From Dastarcus helophoroides (lineage: Eukaryota > Arthropoda > Insecta > Coleoptera > Bothrideridae): a stretch of DNA of 64,000 nucleotides. Below, one piece after another: positions 45,626-57,254 of this stretch. Both the position numbers and the translations under genes were made by a program. The DNA lies in NCBI GenBank assembly GCA_028583605.1, contig CM053334.1, positions 25,501,226-25,565,225 of the forward strand, given 5' to 3'. The notes under the pieces are model-generated. The model was not told the origin of the DNA, ran no database searches, and saw nothing but the letters and a program-made list of their open reading frames with translations. Numbering within the stretch: the first letter of the stretch is position 1; the number at the start of each line of letters is the position of its first letter.

Positions 45626-45851
45626 ATATGGGATGCTGGCTCCGATGCTTGTCCAAATGGAAAGACAGATCGACAGGGAGATAGCAGCCGATCAGAAGAA
45701 ACTTGGTGTTAGCTTGAGTGGCGGTGTCGAAAATCAAAATAGTATAGACGATGACAGTGATGATAGTGACATTGAAGACGACACACCCGTATTAATGTAC
45801 GGACCGATGCCCCAAATTATCACCAATGACTTGAAGAGTTTGGATGAAATG
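45626..45851 (+). CDS. pigs: GAS2-like protein (pigs-type), end of CH domain and acidic linker
   Basis: Exon of 226 nt between TTCGTTTCAG and GTAAGTTACA. Its first base completes a Lys codon; it then reads YGMLAPMLVQMERQIDREIA, ADQKKLGVSLSGG, an acidic run DDDSDDSDIEDD, and ends TNDLKSLDEM in phase 0. RRGAK joined to YGMLAPMLxQME is the standard end of GAS2-family CH domains. The family next has a conserved approach to the GAS2 microtubule-binding domain, for which SLDEM is the usual lead-in. No GAS2-domain exon (a Cys-rich CTCP-like start) is visible in the remaining 18 kb, so it must lie beyond the window. Acidic composition and intact codons suggest a working gene. Confidence 0.93.
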
Positions 45852-46399
45852 GTAAGTTACACATTTCGCTTTACCCATGCGGAATAAATGATACGTTTAG
45901 TCGTATTCTAAAAAATGAAAACGTGAGAAGACACTTGCTGTCCTATGTGCAAAGGTATTAATTATTATGCCTCGATTTGCGGCTTTGATCCTAAGACGTT
46001 TTCTCTTTTGGCTTTTCCACGACGCGAATTTCTAGATAATGTGGTCAATTAAAGTATCGGAATGTCACGTGATTTGCATAAATTAATCATTCAAATAATT
46101 TAAAAGGACATTTTATTTTGTGCAAAGTATGACCACGAGGCATGAAGTTTATGAAATGGCATTGATTTGAAAGACGCCGCGCTTTATAATTGATTGGGTT
46201 GTAATAATCTTACGACAGTTAATTAAGTCATTAGGAGTGGGATTTTAATTATCATTTGCGCTAATCAGTAGGCAAGCAGAATGTGGTAGAAGATGAAATA
46301 AATCTTTACTTATATAAGTTGATAATTTTTAAGCGCTGCCCTACGCCTCGCAGCTAAATAAAATTATATACGTGGGTTAATAAAACATGAAATTTATTA
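45852..46399. other. start of the long 3' intron, no feature
   Basis: Follows the GTAAGT donor of the third exon. No coding piece or repeat recognised. Confidence 0.55.
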
Positions 46400-46905
46400 G
46401 CTATTTTTCTACATAATCTCCTAATTTGGTTATGCATTTTTCCCAACGGATTGGGAGTTTTTTGATGTCATCATCATAAAAAGAAGGGATGCGTTTCTGC
46501 AGCCAATTGCGCACAAATGTCTCGACAGCAGCATCGCCATGGAATCGCTCACCTCCTAGAGCTTCTTTCGGCTTCCCAACCATATGATAATCGCATGGTG
46601 ATAAGTCGGGACTGTAGGAAGGGTGTTCTAATGTTGCCCAATTATTCTTCTTCTAATTTTTAATGTGTTAGATTAAATGGGTGGGGGCAGGAGTTGTCGT
46701 AAAGCAAAATTACATTTCTGACCGAAAATTAGCGCCCCTTTCGCCAATATGCATGTTTTGCTTCATTCAGTAGCTGGCAGTAGTTGGCAGCGTCAACCGT
46801 ACGATGCTCGTTCAAAAAATCGACGTGCCCAACTCCTTTAAAATCACAAAGCACTGTCGCAAGAACCTTTCCAGCTGAGAAGCGAGTTTTTGCACCTTTG
46901 CCCCT
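46400..46905 (-). mobile_element. mariner transposase fragment (antisense), broken
   Basis: The minus strand reads AKTRFSAGKVLATVLCDFKG, RTVDAANYCQLLNEAKHAYW, NVILLYDNSCPHPFNLTH (second catalytic Asp), SYSPDLSPCDYH (third catalytic Asp), KEALGGERFHGDAAVETFV and IKKLPIRWEKCITKLGDYVE. These are the catalytic and C-terminal parts of a DD34D mariner, a different lineage from the 24.7-kb fragment. Two or more frame breaks occur between the catalytic Asps. Its upstream side runs directly into LINE sequence at about 46905. Confidence 0.87.
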
Positions 46906-47495
46906 TCTTCCCCACTCTCTGCTTGCTTCAGTCGATATCTGGACTTCTTCGGAGTTATAAAGGCTTTTAGAGTATTCTTCCCATGTATTTATGGATAGGT
47001 CTTTGATTTGTACATACTCATTTATTGGTTTTTTTCTATTTTCCAGCATTTTTTATACTTTTTCCTGTGCCCCATACATGTCGTGTTTTATATCGCTGGG
47101 AAATTAAACCCAGTGTTTCCCTTTAGTTGCTTTTATTCTTGAGTTTGCTGCATTTCTTATTTGTATGTATGCTGCATGTTGTTCTTTTGTTGGTTTGCTT
47201 TTGTAAGACAGAAAACTTTTTCTTTTTTTGTTCTGCTAGTTCCTTGACTTCCTGACAGAACCATGGTTTAGTGTTGTTCCCTGCGTTAGTGTTGGCTTTC
47301 CGTTTTCCTATAGTTTCCTCTGCGGCCACTTGTATTCAATCTTTGATTTTCTGCCAGCAGCTCTCGATTTACCCTTCGATTATTGAGTCATATTTCTTCA
47401 GTTTGTTGGTTAGTCTATTTTCATATAGCTTTCGTGTACTTTCTGTTGCTAGTGACTCTATGTTGTATTTTTCTATGTAGTTTGCGACTTTCTTG
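46906..47495 (-). mobile_element. LINE ORF2 fragment, region between endonuclease and reverse transcriptase
   Basis: The minus strand reads NTKPWFCQEVKELAEQKKKK and AAYIQIRNAANSRIKATKG-like peptides, then ENRKKPINEYVQIKDL and NTWEEYSKSLYNSEEVQIS. The PWxxxEVKxL...KKK and W.EYF..LYN-type strings mark the linker just before the reverse transcriptase in non-LTR elements. Broken by stops. Confidence 0.75.
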
Positions 47496-47989
47496 ATTGA
47501 TTGCGCGGGGGGGGGGTTCCATCAGCATTTTGCAGAGGACAAAATTGTGGTGTATTCCAATCACAAGTTGCAGAGCAAAATAATTTACAAAATTTACTAA
47601 GCATGAATTATTTAAGAAAAATTAAGATTAAAACAATATTTGATATTACTAATAAGTATGTTATGTTTAAACAGATTTGTGAATTTATTACAATCTCTTA
47701 AAAATATTGGGAGGTACACGCAATATTTACTACTACAACAATAATTACAAACAATATACTCGACGAATGTTTGCGGTTATGGTGGTGTTAACCTACAAAT
47801 TCTTTGAATATTCAAACACTGATAAATAAACCATTATGTATTTGAAAATATTTTTTATTTTATATAATATTTGGATGTGCTGCTGGTCTTGTTCATTTTA
47901 TTCGAACGTTTCTTTGCCCCCTACCTTAAATATATGAATTTAAATTTAAATAATCGTTGCAACAGATTGCAATATAAAACTAGAAAGTT
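47496..47989. other. no recognised gene; G-run
   Basis: Starts near a run of nine or more G at about 47507-47516, unusual in this AT-rich window, then AT-rich intron sequence. No gene. Confidence 0.4.
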
Positions 47990-50900
47990 TATGAAAAAAG
48001 GCCAAGTTAAAAAAATGAAGTTCATATATTTATTAAAGGCTTTTTGAAACTTTTGTTTACAGTTGAAATTTAGAAAAAAAAAATTATGATTAAAATAATT
48101 AATCAATGGATAGAAAAGATTGAGAAAACAAAGTCAACATTTGATATTAAACGTCCAATTTCGAAAAGAGAGTCGACACTTAGAAAAAAAGTTAAATAAC
48201 GAAAGTTTAATTTTAGGGTAGAAATTTTAGAAAATAATTAAAGAAGTTTAAACCAAAAGTAGTTGTAAAAAAGATAAAAGTTAAAAGCAAAAAACTCGAG
48301 TATTACATAAAATGGTTTTTGAAAATATTGATCTTACCATTGAAACTTGTAAAAACAGTTAAACATTCAAGTTTTAAATATTCTCTGTATCTTCTTTGCG
48401 AAGTGTGGTTAATTTCATTTCTATTAAATGCTATTTTGTTCACCAGTTGCTTCTTCCACACGTCTAGATTTTCAGTTACCTTTTTTCGTTAAGGACTGGC
48501 AATCTTTTATCGCTGTTTGGAGAAATCTATAAAATTGTATCAATTTTTAACCGAAAAAAGGTAACTGAAAATCTAGACGTGTGGAAGAAGCAACTGGTGA
48601 AGAAAATGCCAAGCCAATAGGAATGGAATTCGAGTTTCAATCCTCAAGTTTCATCAAACAGTCAATATTTTGAGATCTCGAAATCTTTCAAAAAATTGCA
48701 TGTTTTAACTCAAACCAAAAAAAAAGTAGTAAAACTCCGAATGTTAACTCGAAACTCTTTGGAAAAAAAATTGTCGGTATTTTGAGGACCAAAGTCAAAA
48801 TATTGAAAAGAAAGTCTACATTCATAATAAGACTCCATAATTTGAGTAAAAGAAAATCAAAATATTTTTTAAACAACTCAGAAAAACCCTATGTTTAATC
48901 TTTGAAATTACATCAAAATAAAATTTCCCAAATTCTAAGAAAAATCGAAAACCATTGGGTAAATTTGTCTTAGTCAAATTTTGGAGTTAAAAATTGAAAG
49001 ATTAGGGGAAAGGTAACTAATTTCAAATTGAAGCTGAATCTTTTATGGAAAAGTCGATATTTTGAGAAAAAACTTGAGGTTTATAAAAAGAATTCTAGTA
49101 GAGTTAAGAGGTAGAGAAAAATATTCAGAAGTCATGTTTGAACTAGGAATTTTAAGCAAAGTCGACATTTCGAAGAATACTCAAAATTTGTTTCAAAACA
49201 TTCTTCGAAATTTCGAGAAAATCGAAATAGAATATAGTCAAAATATTGCAATCAAAATTGAAATTTTGAATAAAAATTTACATTACTCTAAAACAGCCTA
49301 CATTCTTAGAGAAAGTGCAAGCTTAAAATATAAATATAAGGTTAAACTCTCGAGGAAATAAAAATCAACTTTCATAAAATAGTTTTTCCAAATTTTTGGG
49401 TTACACTTAAAATGTAAGAGGGAAACATGTAATGCATGTAAAAAAAATCTTTTAAATTTTTTGAAAACTTCGACATTTTAAATTACAGCATTGAAAATTG
49501 CAAAAAATATGTCCAGATTTTAGGAATAAAGTCGAAATTAAAAACAAAGTAATTCGAGTGTTACATAAAATATTTTTTGGAAATTTCGATTTCTGCGCAG
49601 CAATTTCTAGAAATCCACTTAGATTTAAGTCCTGAATTTTAATAAAATAGTGGATATTTTGAGAAGATTTTGAAATGTTTCAAAAAAAAATTGCCTTAGC
49701 TCCAAATTTCGAAATTATAAAAACTTAAACTTGGAATTTTAACTCGATGTTTGTTAACATCGTCTAACCCTTACGTAGTGGTCCGAGAATGCTTTGCTTT
49801 TACTACCAGTTACACAATATACTTTTTCGAAAAGTTCTGCACTTAATTTCATATGAAAAATTACAATATTTCGCTAGCCTAATTTTAAGAAAAGTTGTCG
49901 ATACTTGGAAACCAGTTTGGATTTTAGTTGAACAGTCGAAATTTTGAAAAAAAAGAGAGAACAAATCCATTACCAAAAGACGTTCAATTTGAGTTAAAGT
50001 CTAAATTTTAGTGAAAAAGGAAAATCCACAAGTTTAATCTGGAATATTCTACCAAGGAAAAATTTCGGAGATATTCAAAATGTATCGAAAAAAATTTCAA
50101 AATTTCGGGTTAAATTCCAAATAAATGTCTATGTTAAATTCGGAAACTAAGAAAAAATGTAACAAATTTCGAATTTATGCTGGACATTTTATGAAGCAGG
50201 TTTAAATTTTGCGAAAAAAAGTTTAGGTTTATAAAATAAAACTGCTTCGAAATTGCTTCATACTATTTACTAAGGCGGTTCATCGCCATCTATCCTTGTT
50301 TCCTCGCAATGTTTTAAAGGCACAATGAGGTTGTCTTTGCGAGTGGATTGAACTTAAAAAAATAGGTAAAATATTAGCAAAAATTATATTTTAAACTAGT
50401 AATATTAAGAAAAGATGTGAAATTACAAGAAAAACTAGAAATTAAAAAAAAAATTATTTTAAATTTTGTGTAACGTTAACTTATGATGTAAAGAAAAATT
50501 GGTATTAAAGTCAGAAGATTTTAAGTCGAATTATAGAAAACAAAGCGCACTTTTAAAGATAAATATCCAATTTGGAGAAAAAAAATCAAAATTTAGATTT
50601 TTTTTAATAAATGCAGAAATTTCACTTCTAAAGTCGAAATTTTAGAAAAAAGAACCAATATAATTTCAAAAAGTCGAATTCAAATACATCAGACGCTCAA
50701 GTAACATTTAAACAGTTTTTTTTGGAAAGTTTGAGTCTGTTGTTCAAATTATTAGAAACACGGTAACACATTCAAGTTTAAATGCAGTATATAAGAAAAG
50801 TCGATATTTCAACAAAAACCTCAAAATGAAAATTATCGAGAAATGTTCAAAAGGAAAAAGTTCAATTTTCGAATTTTTTCCTCAGTTGTTAAGAAAAATG

Positions 50901-51335
50901 TAAAAAATTGAAGACTACAGTTGAAAAGCTTACATTCCCCCTAAGTGTTTAATCTGAGTTACATGAAAGAGGAAAAACCTGTAAGTTTCGGAATGTTCAA
51001 AAAATAGAAATTAAAAAAGTGAAATTCATAACAAAAATTATTAACATTTTAAGTTCATTTTTTTAAAATAAACCTTGAGTTTAAAATTTAGACTGGAAAC
51101 GTTGTGAAAAAAAAAGAAAATTTTGAAAAGAAAAATACTCGAAGCTAGATTAAAAAAAAAAACTAAAAAAATCAAGTTTAAGCTATAAACTTTGAGAACA
51201 TTTCCAGAGACAAGATCAAAATTCATTTGAAAATCCTTTGAAATTGAATTTGAAAGAGTTAATATTCTTAAATTTAAGAAATATCTAGATTTCAAGATCA
51301 GTGTCAAAATTTTACTAACGTAGTTGAAATTTTGA
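47990..51335. repeat. degenerate A-rich repeat block
   Basis: Over 3 kb with A-rich top strand and GTCGAAATTTTNAAAAA-type words, broken by the inverted repeat at 48.4 kb and small complex patches near 49.76 and 50.28 kb. Short Lys/Ile/Asn frames are spurious. Confidence 0.6.
48433..48607. repeat. 56-bp near-perfect inverted repeat with 63-bp loop
   Basis: Arms 48433-48488 and 48552-48607 have one mismatch; the inner 48 bp are perfect. Arm landmarks are CACCAGTTGCTTCTTCCACA and CGTCTAGATTTTCAGTTACC. No other copy was noticed in the window and the arms are far less diverged than the surrounding AT-rich repeats, so the structure is young. Confidence 0.9.
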
Positions 51336-51354
51336 CATCGAAATCGAAATTTTG

Positions 51355-51560
51355 GAAAATGTCTACATTTTCAGTAAAGAGCCTACATTCCCAGTAAAAA
51401 GCCTACATTCTTAGAAGAAAGTCTACATTGTTAGTTGAAAGTATACATCCTTAGTTGAAAGTCTACATTCTCAGTAGATAGTCTACATTCTTAGTAGAAA
51501 GCATACATTGTTAGTAAAAACGCAACATTCTTCTAAACAAACATACATTTTTAGGAAAAG
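51355..51560 (+). repeat. 20-bp tandem repeat, about ten units
   Basis: Unit GTCTACATTCTTAGTAGAAA with variants GCCTACATTCCCAGTAAAAA, GTCTACATTGTTAGTTGAAA and GCATACATTGTTAGTAAAAA, at a regular spacing of 20-21 bp. Units touch without spacers. It adjoins the A-rich block and has the same spacing, so it may show the class in a less decayed state. Confidence 0.88.
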
Positions 51561-52481
51561 TTCGAGTTTAAAGTCTGACGTAAAATAAGCAAATATAGTT
51601 TAAAATTTCAATTTCACAAATAATAGATTGGGAAAATACCGTTAATTTATTTTAAAAAATCGATCAATTTTTTGAGTTTCCAGCTGCTGAGTAGTGAAAA
51701 GTGAATTTTATCCTATCTTGAGAGCACTTTGTATCAAATTTATTTCTTAAGCTTCTATTTAGGTCTAAATTGAACGTTTAAATATGCGATTGAAATTGCG
51801 ACATTGTGAGATACATCTGGAAAGGTCATTTTCTTCACTAGTACGTAATGGTATCTATCGACTCTAGAAATTGGATGTATTGCATTCAATTGAATGCAAT
51901 TGCATTGTAATGATTTATATTTTTAAACAGAGCAAATTACAAGCTTCTGTTTTATGGGAAATGTTAATTTAAGTTGCATTTGTTCCGTCTACCTATATTT
52001 GGAAAATGTTTATCTCCGGAGCACCGTCAAAGTCCAGGGACTTTTGCAGGTTTCAGCCACGATGTACTGCGATTGCTTTCTAATGTTAATGCTGCTGCTT
52101 GCAATGCCCGTTAAGGCATAAGCTGAAATATAGAAGAAACAATTGAATAATTGTGCATAAATTACTGAAAATGTGGCCACTATAATTGGAAACGTTTCGA
52201 TTTTTGCCATCGCTAAACCCAAGTATAGCAAAAAGAGGTTGCTTCCTTATTGTGTGTAAATACCGTCGATGTTATCATTTAAGAATTAATAAAATATTGC
52301 TAATGATGTACACGATCCATAGTGAAAGTATTTAAATTTATGGTGTACGGCACAAGAGGTTAAATATGGCAGAGATAACGTGACGGCCTTTTGCAAAATT
52401 CGCCAAAGATATGCTCCATCTGATACGTATCGAATATAGTAACAGCATCCTGATGTCGCTGAATTGACTACTCAATAATGA
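51561..52481. other. no recognised gene
   Basis: AT-rich intron sequence. A 73-codon minus-strand frame at 52010-52231 has hydrophobic stretches but no recognisable family. Confidence 0.4.
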
Positions 52482-52725
52482 GGAATTCTAATGCACAGAC
52501 CAATAGGTTTAAACATTTATTAGATTCAAAGTTTGGAAACCAAATTCCGGTTTTCAAACTTCGAATTTAATAAATTAATAATTAATAAATGTTCAAACCA
52601 ATTGATCAGTACATTAGAATCCTTGTCTTCTGGGAACTTTCCTAAAGAGCAACCGCTTCGCTAGTTCGCAGTGTTTCAACTGTTGGTAATTCAGCTATCT
52701 ATGATTCACTGTACACGCCTGAAAC
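52482..52725 (+). mobile_element. foldback element copy 3
   Basis: Arms with ATTCTAATGCACAGACCAAT, AACATTTATTAGATTCAAAG and their inverse; the tail has CCTTGTCTTCTGGGAAC, GAGCAACCGCTTCGCTAG and CTATGATTCACTGTACACG. The spacer is almost lost, with a small AATAAATTAATAATTAATAA expansion. It directly precedes the transposase relic. Confidence 0.82.
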
Positions 52726-52739
52726 TTTATTTTTTCAAT

Positions 52740-53511
52740 GAGACGTGAGGACGCTACTGGAGATGATTGCGGCGCGGCAGTGCTCTTAAAGAAGAACGTT
52801 GGTGGGGAGATTTATTTCTTAACTTTCCGAACGTGATTTTGTTTCACGACAAAGGGCATGCGAAATGCTCCTTGATAATTTGCCCCCTGAAGCAGTTGTG
52901 TTTTTTAGTGATGAGGCACACTTCCACCTCTCAGGTTGTGTTAATAAACAAAATATGCGTTATTGGAGTGATACGAATCCTAGGGAAGTTCATCAGAGGC
53001 CTCTTCATGCGGATCGGGTCACAGTTTGGGCAGCAATATCAACCTTGGGAATCATTGGGCCATATTTTTTTTAAGAAGATAATCGCACGGTTACGGTAAA
53101 TTCTGAGCGTTATGTGGCAATGATTAATAACTTCTTTCTGTCAGCTCTTGAAAATATGGCTATAGGCGAAATATGGTTTCAGCAAGATGGGGCCACGGGC
53201 CACACATCACGAATTTCGATGGCTGTTTTGCGAGAAAACTTTCCAGGGCGGCTCATCTCCAACAGGGGTGGCCCGCACGCTCGCCAGATTTAGTCCCATG
53301 CGATTTTTTTCTATGGGGCTACCTTAAATCTAAAGTCTATAACAACCGTCCTGCAACTGTGGAAGAATTGAAAAACAATATTCGTCACGAGACAGCCAAT
53401 ATACCGGTTGCAATGCTCGAAAGAGTCCACATCAGCTTAAGAAATCGGCTACAACAATGCATCGACAGCAACGGTAGACACTTGTCAAATATTCTTTTGA
53501 AGACATCTTAA
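52740..53511 (+). pseudogene. Tc1/mariner-group DDE transposase pseudogene
   Basis: Three frames together give the catalytic core. NLPPEAVVFFSDEAHFHLSG has the first Asp, followed by NMRYWSDTNPREVHQRPLH and VTVWAAIS..GIIGPYFF. The second Asp lies in IWFQQDGATGHTSRISMAVL, and after a frame change ARSPDLVPCDFFLWGYLKSK carries the third. The C-terminal frame runs through NNRPATVEELKNNIRHETA to HLSNILLKTS. About 39 residues separate the second and third Asp, longer than in Tc1 or mariner proper. The N-terminal DNA-binding half is absent and at least two frameshifts are present, so it is inactive. A foldback element lies immediately upstream. Confidence 0.85.
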
Positions 53512-53840
53512 TTTCAAACTTCCCATGTTATTGCTTAATACTAATCTTTATTTTTTATCTTTAAAAAAAGAAAGTTTCAATGCCGGACCCTGTGAATAAT
53601 GGGGAATAGTGTCACGATATTAGGTTCGAAATATTCCAGTTCTGATAGAGAGTTTTTCAATTAATGTTCCCTAAAGGTAGAACCTGGCTCCTCTAATAAA
53701 TTTATAGCTGTTTTCCCAAAACCCAATAAAGCTCTTTTTTCTTATGGATAAAGAAATTCAAACTTGTTTAACATATCCGTCGATGTTCTAATGCATACAC
53801 CAATATTTGTCAGATTTAGAGTTGGAGGGCCAAAGAGAAT
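53512..53840. other. no recognised gene; possible foldback remnant
   Basis: Near 53790 TGTTCTAATGCATACACCAA resembles the outer arm of the foldback family, but only about 30 bp match. Otherwise unassigned. Confidence 0.35.
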
Positions 53841-55070
53841 ATTTAAAAAAAAAGTTGGAGTATTTTTCTAAAATTTTGACTTTTTTCACAAAATTTCGCC
53901 ATTAACCATTAAATATTTTACATAAAACTTTGTTTTCAAAGTAGTTGGCTTTCACCACAAAAATTGGAGTTTATTCTTGTCATATTTACTATATAAGATC
54001 TAAATTTTATTAAAGAATTGTAAATTCGCATTAAAACGTTGAGATATTGAGGCGAAAACCGAAATTTTGAGGATAAAATAAAAGTTTGGGGGGAAAGGTC
54101 AACTGAAAAAATCGAAATTTTCAGGAAAGGTAAAAAATACAATTTCAAAAACTAGAAATTCATGTTACAACGAAAATTTTGAAAAAAACACTGAAATTTT
54201 AAACAAACACTGAAAGATTTTCTCACAATTTTGATCTTTTTTTGAAGTTTCGGTAAAATTTCAAATTTTTATCATAATTTGATTTTTGGAAATTTTGATT
54301 TTTTTTTCAAAGTTCGTCTTTTTTTAAATAGCGCCTTATCCAAAATTTTGATCCTTTACTTTATTGGAAATCATTATTTTTCTAGAAATTCGTCTTTTTC
54401 TCAAAATTTGGATTTTTTTCAATATTTGTCTTTTTCGCAAATTACTGTTTGATTTTTTGTACGAATTATTTTTTTAGAAATTCGTCCATTGAAATTTCGA
54501 CTAATTTTTCGAAATTTGTTTGTCTTTATTTTGACCCCATTTGCAAAAATTGACTGAAAACTTCTTTCAAATATTTCTTCATTATGAAAGTTGTTCTCAA
54601 AGTTTCTACTGTTTTTCAAAATTTCCACTTTTTATTTTGAAATTCCGTTATTTTTAATAAGATTGGATCTTTTTTTTGAACATTTTTACTCTTTAAATCT
54701 GAATTTTAAGAACATTTTTACTGTTTTCTTAAAGCTTGACTTTTTCTTGAAATATTTATGTTTATCTCAAAACTCGACTTCACGTTTCTGGAAATGGCGA
54801 CTTTTTCTTTAAGATTCGTCTATTTTTCGAAATTTCGTTCTTTTTGTAGAAATTTCAGATTTTTTTGAAGTTGGTTTTTGTTTTTGGAAATTTAAATTTT
54901 TTGCCTCGAAATTCGTCTTTTTTAGAAATTTCGACATTTTTCGTAACCTTTTTTTTCAAAAATTCCGCTTTATCTCGTAGTATGATTTTTTAAGTTCCTA
55001 AAATTCGTCCATTTCATGAACGATCAATCTCAAAATTTGACTATTTTCTCAACCTTTGAAATTCTGTGCA
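53841..55070. repeat. degenerate AT-rich repeat block, mostly T-rich
   Basis: T-rich with an A-rich interlude near 54060-54200. Words such as GAAATTCGTCTTTTTC recur. Leads into the higher-order array. No genes. Confidence 0.6.
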
Positions 55071-57250
55071 AAATTTTCATTTTTTCTCGAGGTTTCGTCT
55101 CCTTCCTCGAAATTCGCCTTTATCCTTAAAATTTGTCTTTCCTTTCAACATTTCTATTTCTAGGAATTTTAATTATTTTGTTAAAACTGTTTTTTTTTAA
55201 TTTTTTATTCCCAAATGACAATATTTTTGTTGTTAAAACCGAGCTTTTATGAAAAATTTTGAACTTTTTCTCAATTAAAAGTTTCCTTTATAATTTTGAC
55301 CTTTTTTTGTGCAAGGTTTTCATGCTTTCTTGAGCTTTGGTTTTTTCTCGAACTATTTCCTCAAAATTCGTCCGTTTTGAGAAATATCGACTATTTTTTC
55401 AAAATTTGTGTGTTCCTGAATTTTTTATTAACAAAATTGGACTTTTTTCCTGTAAAGTGATTTTCTTTGGAAAATTTAGATTTTTTCCTTAATTCCCAAG
55501 TTTCTTCCAAAACTGCAAATTTTTTTTTCTGGAAATTCGGGCTTTATTCTAAAAATTTCTACATTTCAGAAATTAATTTCTTTACAAATTTTGAGCGGAT
55601 TCTTTTTTTGAAAAATAATTTAGGAAAAAACTCATATTTTAAAAAAAAAAGTCGAATTACTGAAAAATAGAGGAAGATTTTAAAAGTAGGCTAACTTTTT
55701 AAAAAGGCGAAATTTTTGTCAATTCATGTATTAATTAAAATCGAAATGTTGAAAGAAGAGTCAAGATACTCAAAATAATTTATTTAAACTTTAAAATAAT
55801 ATCGAAATTTACAAAAAAAATTCGAAACTTGAAAAAATGTGGCAACCCAAAAGAGTCGAAATTTTGACTGAATAAGTCCAAATTTTCAAAATTTGCCTTT
55901 CTGTTTGAAATTTTCATTGTATCTCAAGGTTTCGTCTTTCCTCGAAATTCGTCTTTTTCCTCAAAATTTGGGTATTTCCAAGAATTTCGACTATTTTTTT
56001 AAATTTCGTTTTTTTAAATTATTTATCCGCAAAGTTCAACTTCTCTTTTTTAAATTGAGTTGGAAAATTTCGATTTTATTTATCAATTCTTAAGTTTTTC
56101 CCAAATTCGACATTTTTTGCCAAGATTTGTGCTTCTTTCTAAAAAGTGCTAGCTTTTAGAAGCTGAATATCCAGAAATTTTGAACGGAGTCTTGGTTTTT
56201 TTAAGGCGAAATTTTGAAAGGTCATCGTAGATTTTAAAAACGTCAAGGATATTGGAAAGTAGATGAAAATTATATATAATAGGCGAAGTTTTCAAAAAAA
56301 GTCGAAATTTCCTCGATGCATGTTCTAATTAAAAGAAAATTTAAATAGTAAAAGGAAAATTAAAATATTCAAAATAATTTAAAATTAAAAAAAACTACAT
56401 CTACGAAAAAATTCGAAAATTTAAAAATTGCAATTTCATCTGTTTTCTCGAAATTCATCTTTCTCTTTAAAATTTGAGTATTTTTAGGAATTTCCACCAT
56501 TTTTTAAAATTTGGTTTTTTGAATTTTTACTCGCAAATTTCGACTTCTTTTCGTAAAACTAATTTTCTTCGAATTTTTTTTCAATTTCGAAGTTTTTTTC
56601 GACATAAAGGTATTTTTTTCGAAATTTGGTTTTTTGTTAATTTCTACCGTTGAAAAACAAATTTCCAGAAATGTGGACCCGATCCTTGAGATTTTTTAAA
56701 ATTGAAAACTTTGAAAAAAATTTGTTATTTTTAAAAATGTAGAAGTATTGATAAACAGACAAAAATTTGAAAAGTAGACCAAATTTTTTAAAAAAAGTGG
56801 AAATTTTTGAAGAGTCAAGTACTAATTAAAAAAAATGAAATGTTATAAGGCAAGTCAGGAATCTCAAAACAATCTCAAATTTGAAAATGTATGTAAATAT
56901 CAATTCTTTAGAAAATATGGTAACAAAAAAAATCGAAATTTTGACTTTATAAATACAAATTTTCAAAACTTGACTTTCTGTCTGAAATTTCCATTTTTTC
57001 CCGAGGTTTAGTCTTCCTTCGAAATTCGTCTTTCCTTGAAATTTGTCTTTCCTCAAAGTTAGCCTTTCTTCTCAAAATTTTGGACTATTTTTTCAAAGTT
57101 TCGCTCTTTTTAAATTGTGTATTCGCAAAATTCAGCTTTTGTTTTCTTAAAATTGACTTTTTTAGGAAAATTTCGAATTTTTTCTTAATTTTAAAGTTTC
57201 TCTCTAGATTTCTACCTTTTTTTCTCAAAATTTTAGTTTTTTTTTGAAAA
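55071..57250. repeat. higher-order tandem array, ~540-bp units of T-rich plus A-rich halves
   Basis: TCTCGAGGTTTCGTC-like landmarks lead T-rich halves at about 55085, 55915, 56447 and 56997. The last three are about 530 and 550 bp apart; the first unit is longer. The A-rich halves carry ATGTATTAATTAAAAT-type landmarks at about 55725, 56320 and 56813, and a TTTTGARCGGA-type junction at about 55592, 56180 and 56672. The same landmarks in the same order show true tandem homology within otherwise decayed AT-rich DNA. Confidence 0.78.
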
Positions 57251-57254
57251 TTTT

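Noticed and set aside
51355..51560. CRISPR-like array of 20-bp repeats
   Set aside because: Units are directly adjacent and variable, with no unique spacers, and the genome is eukaryotic.
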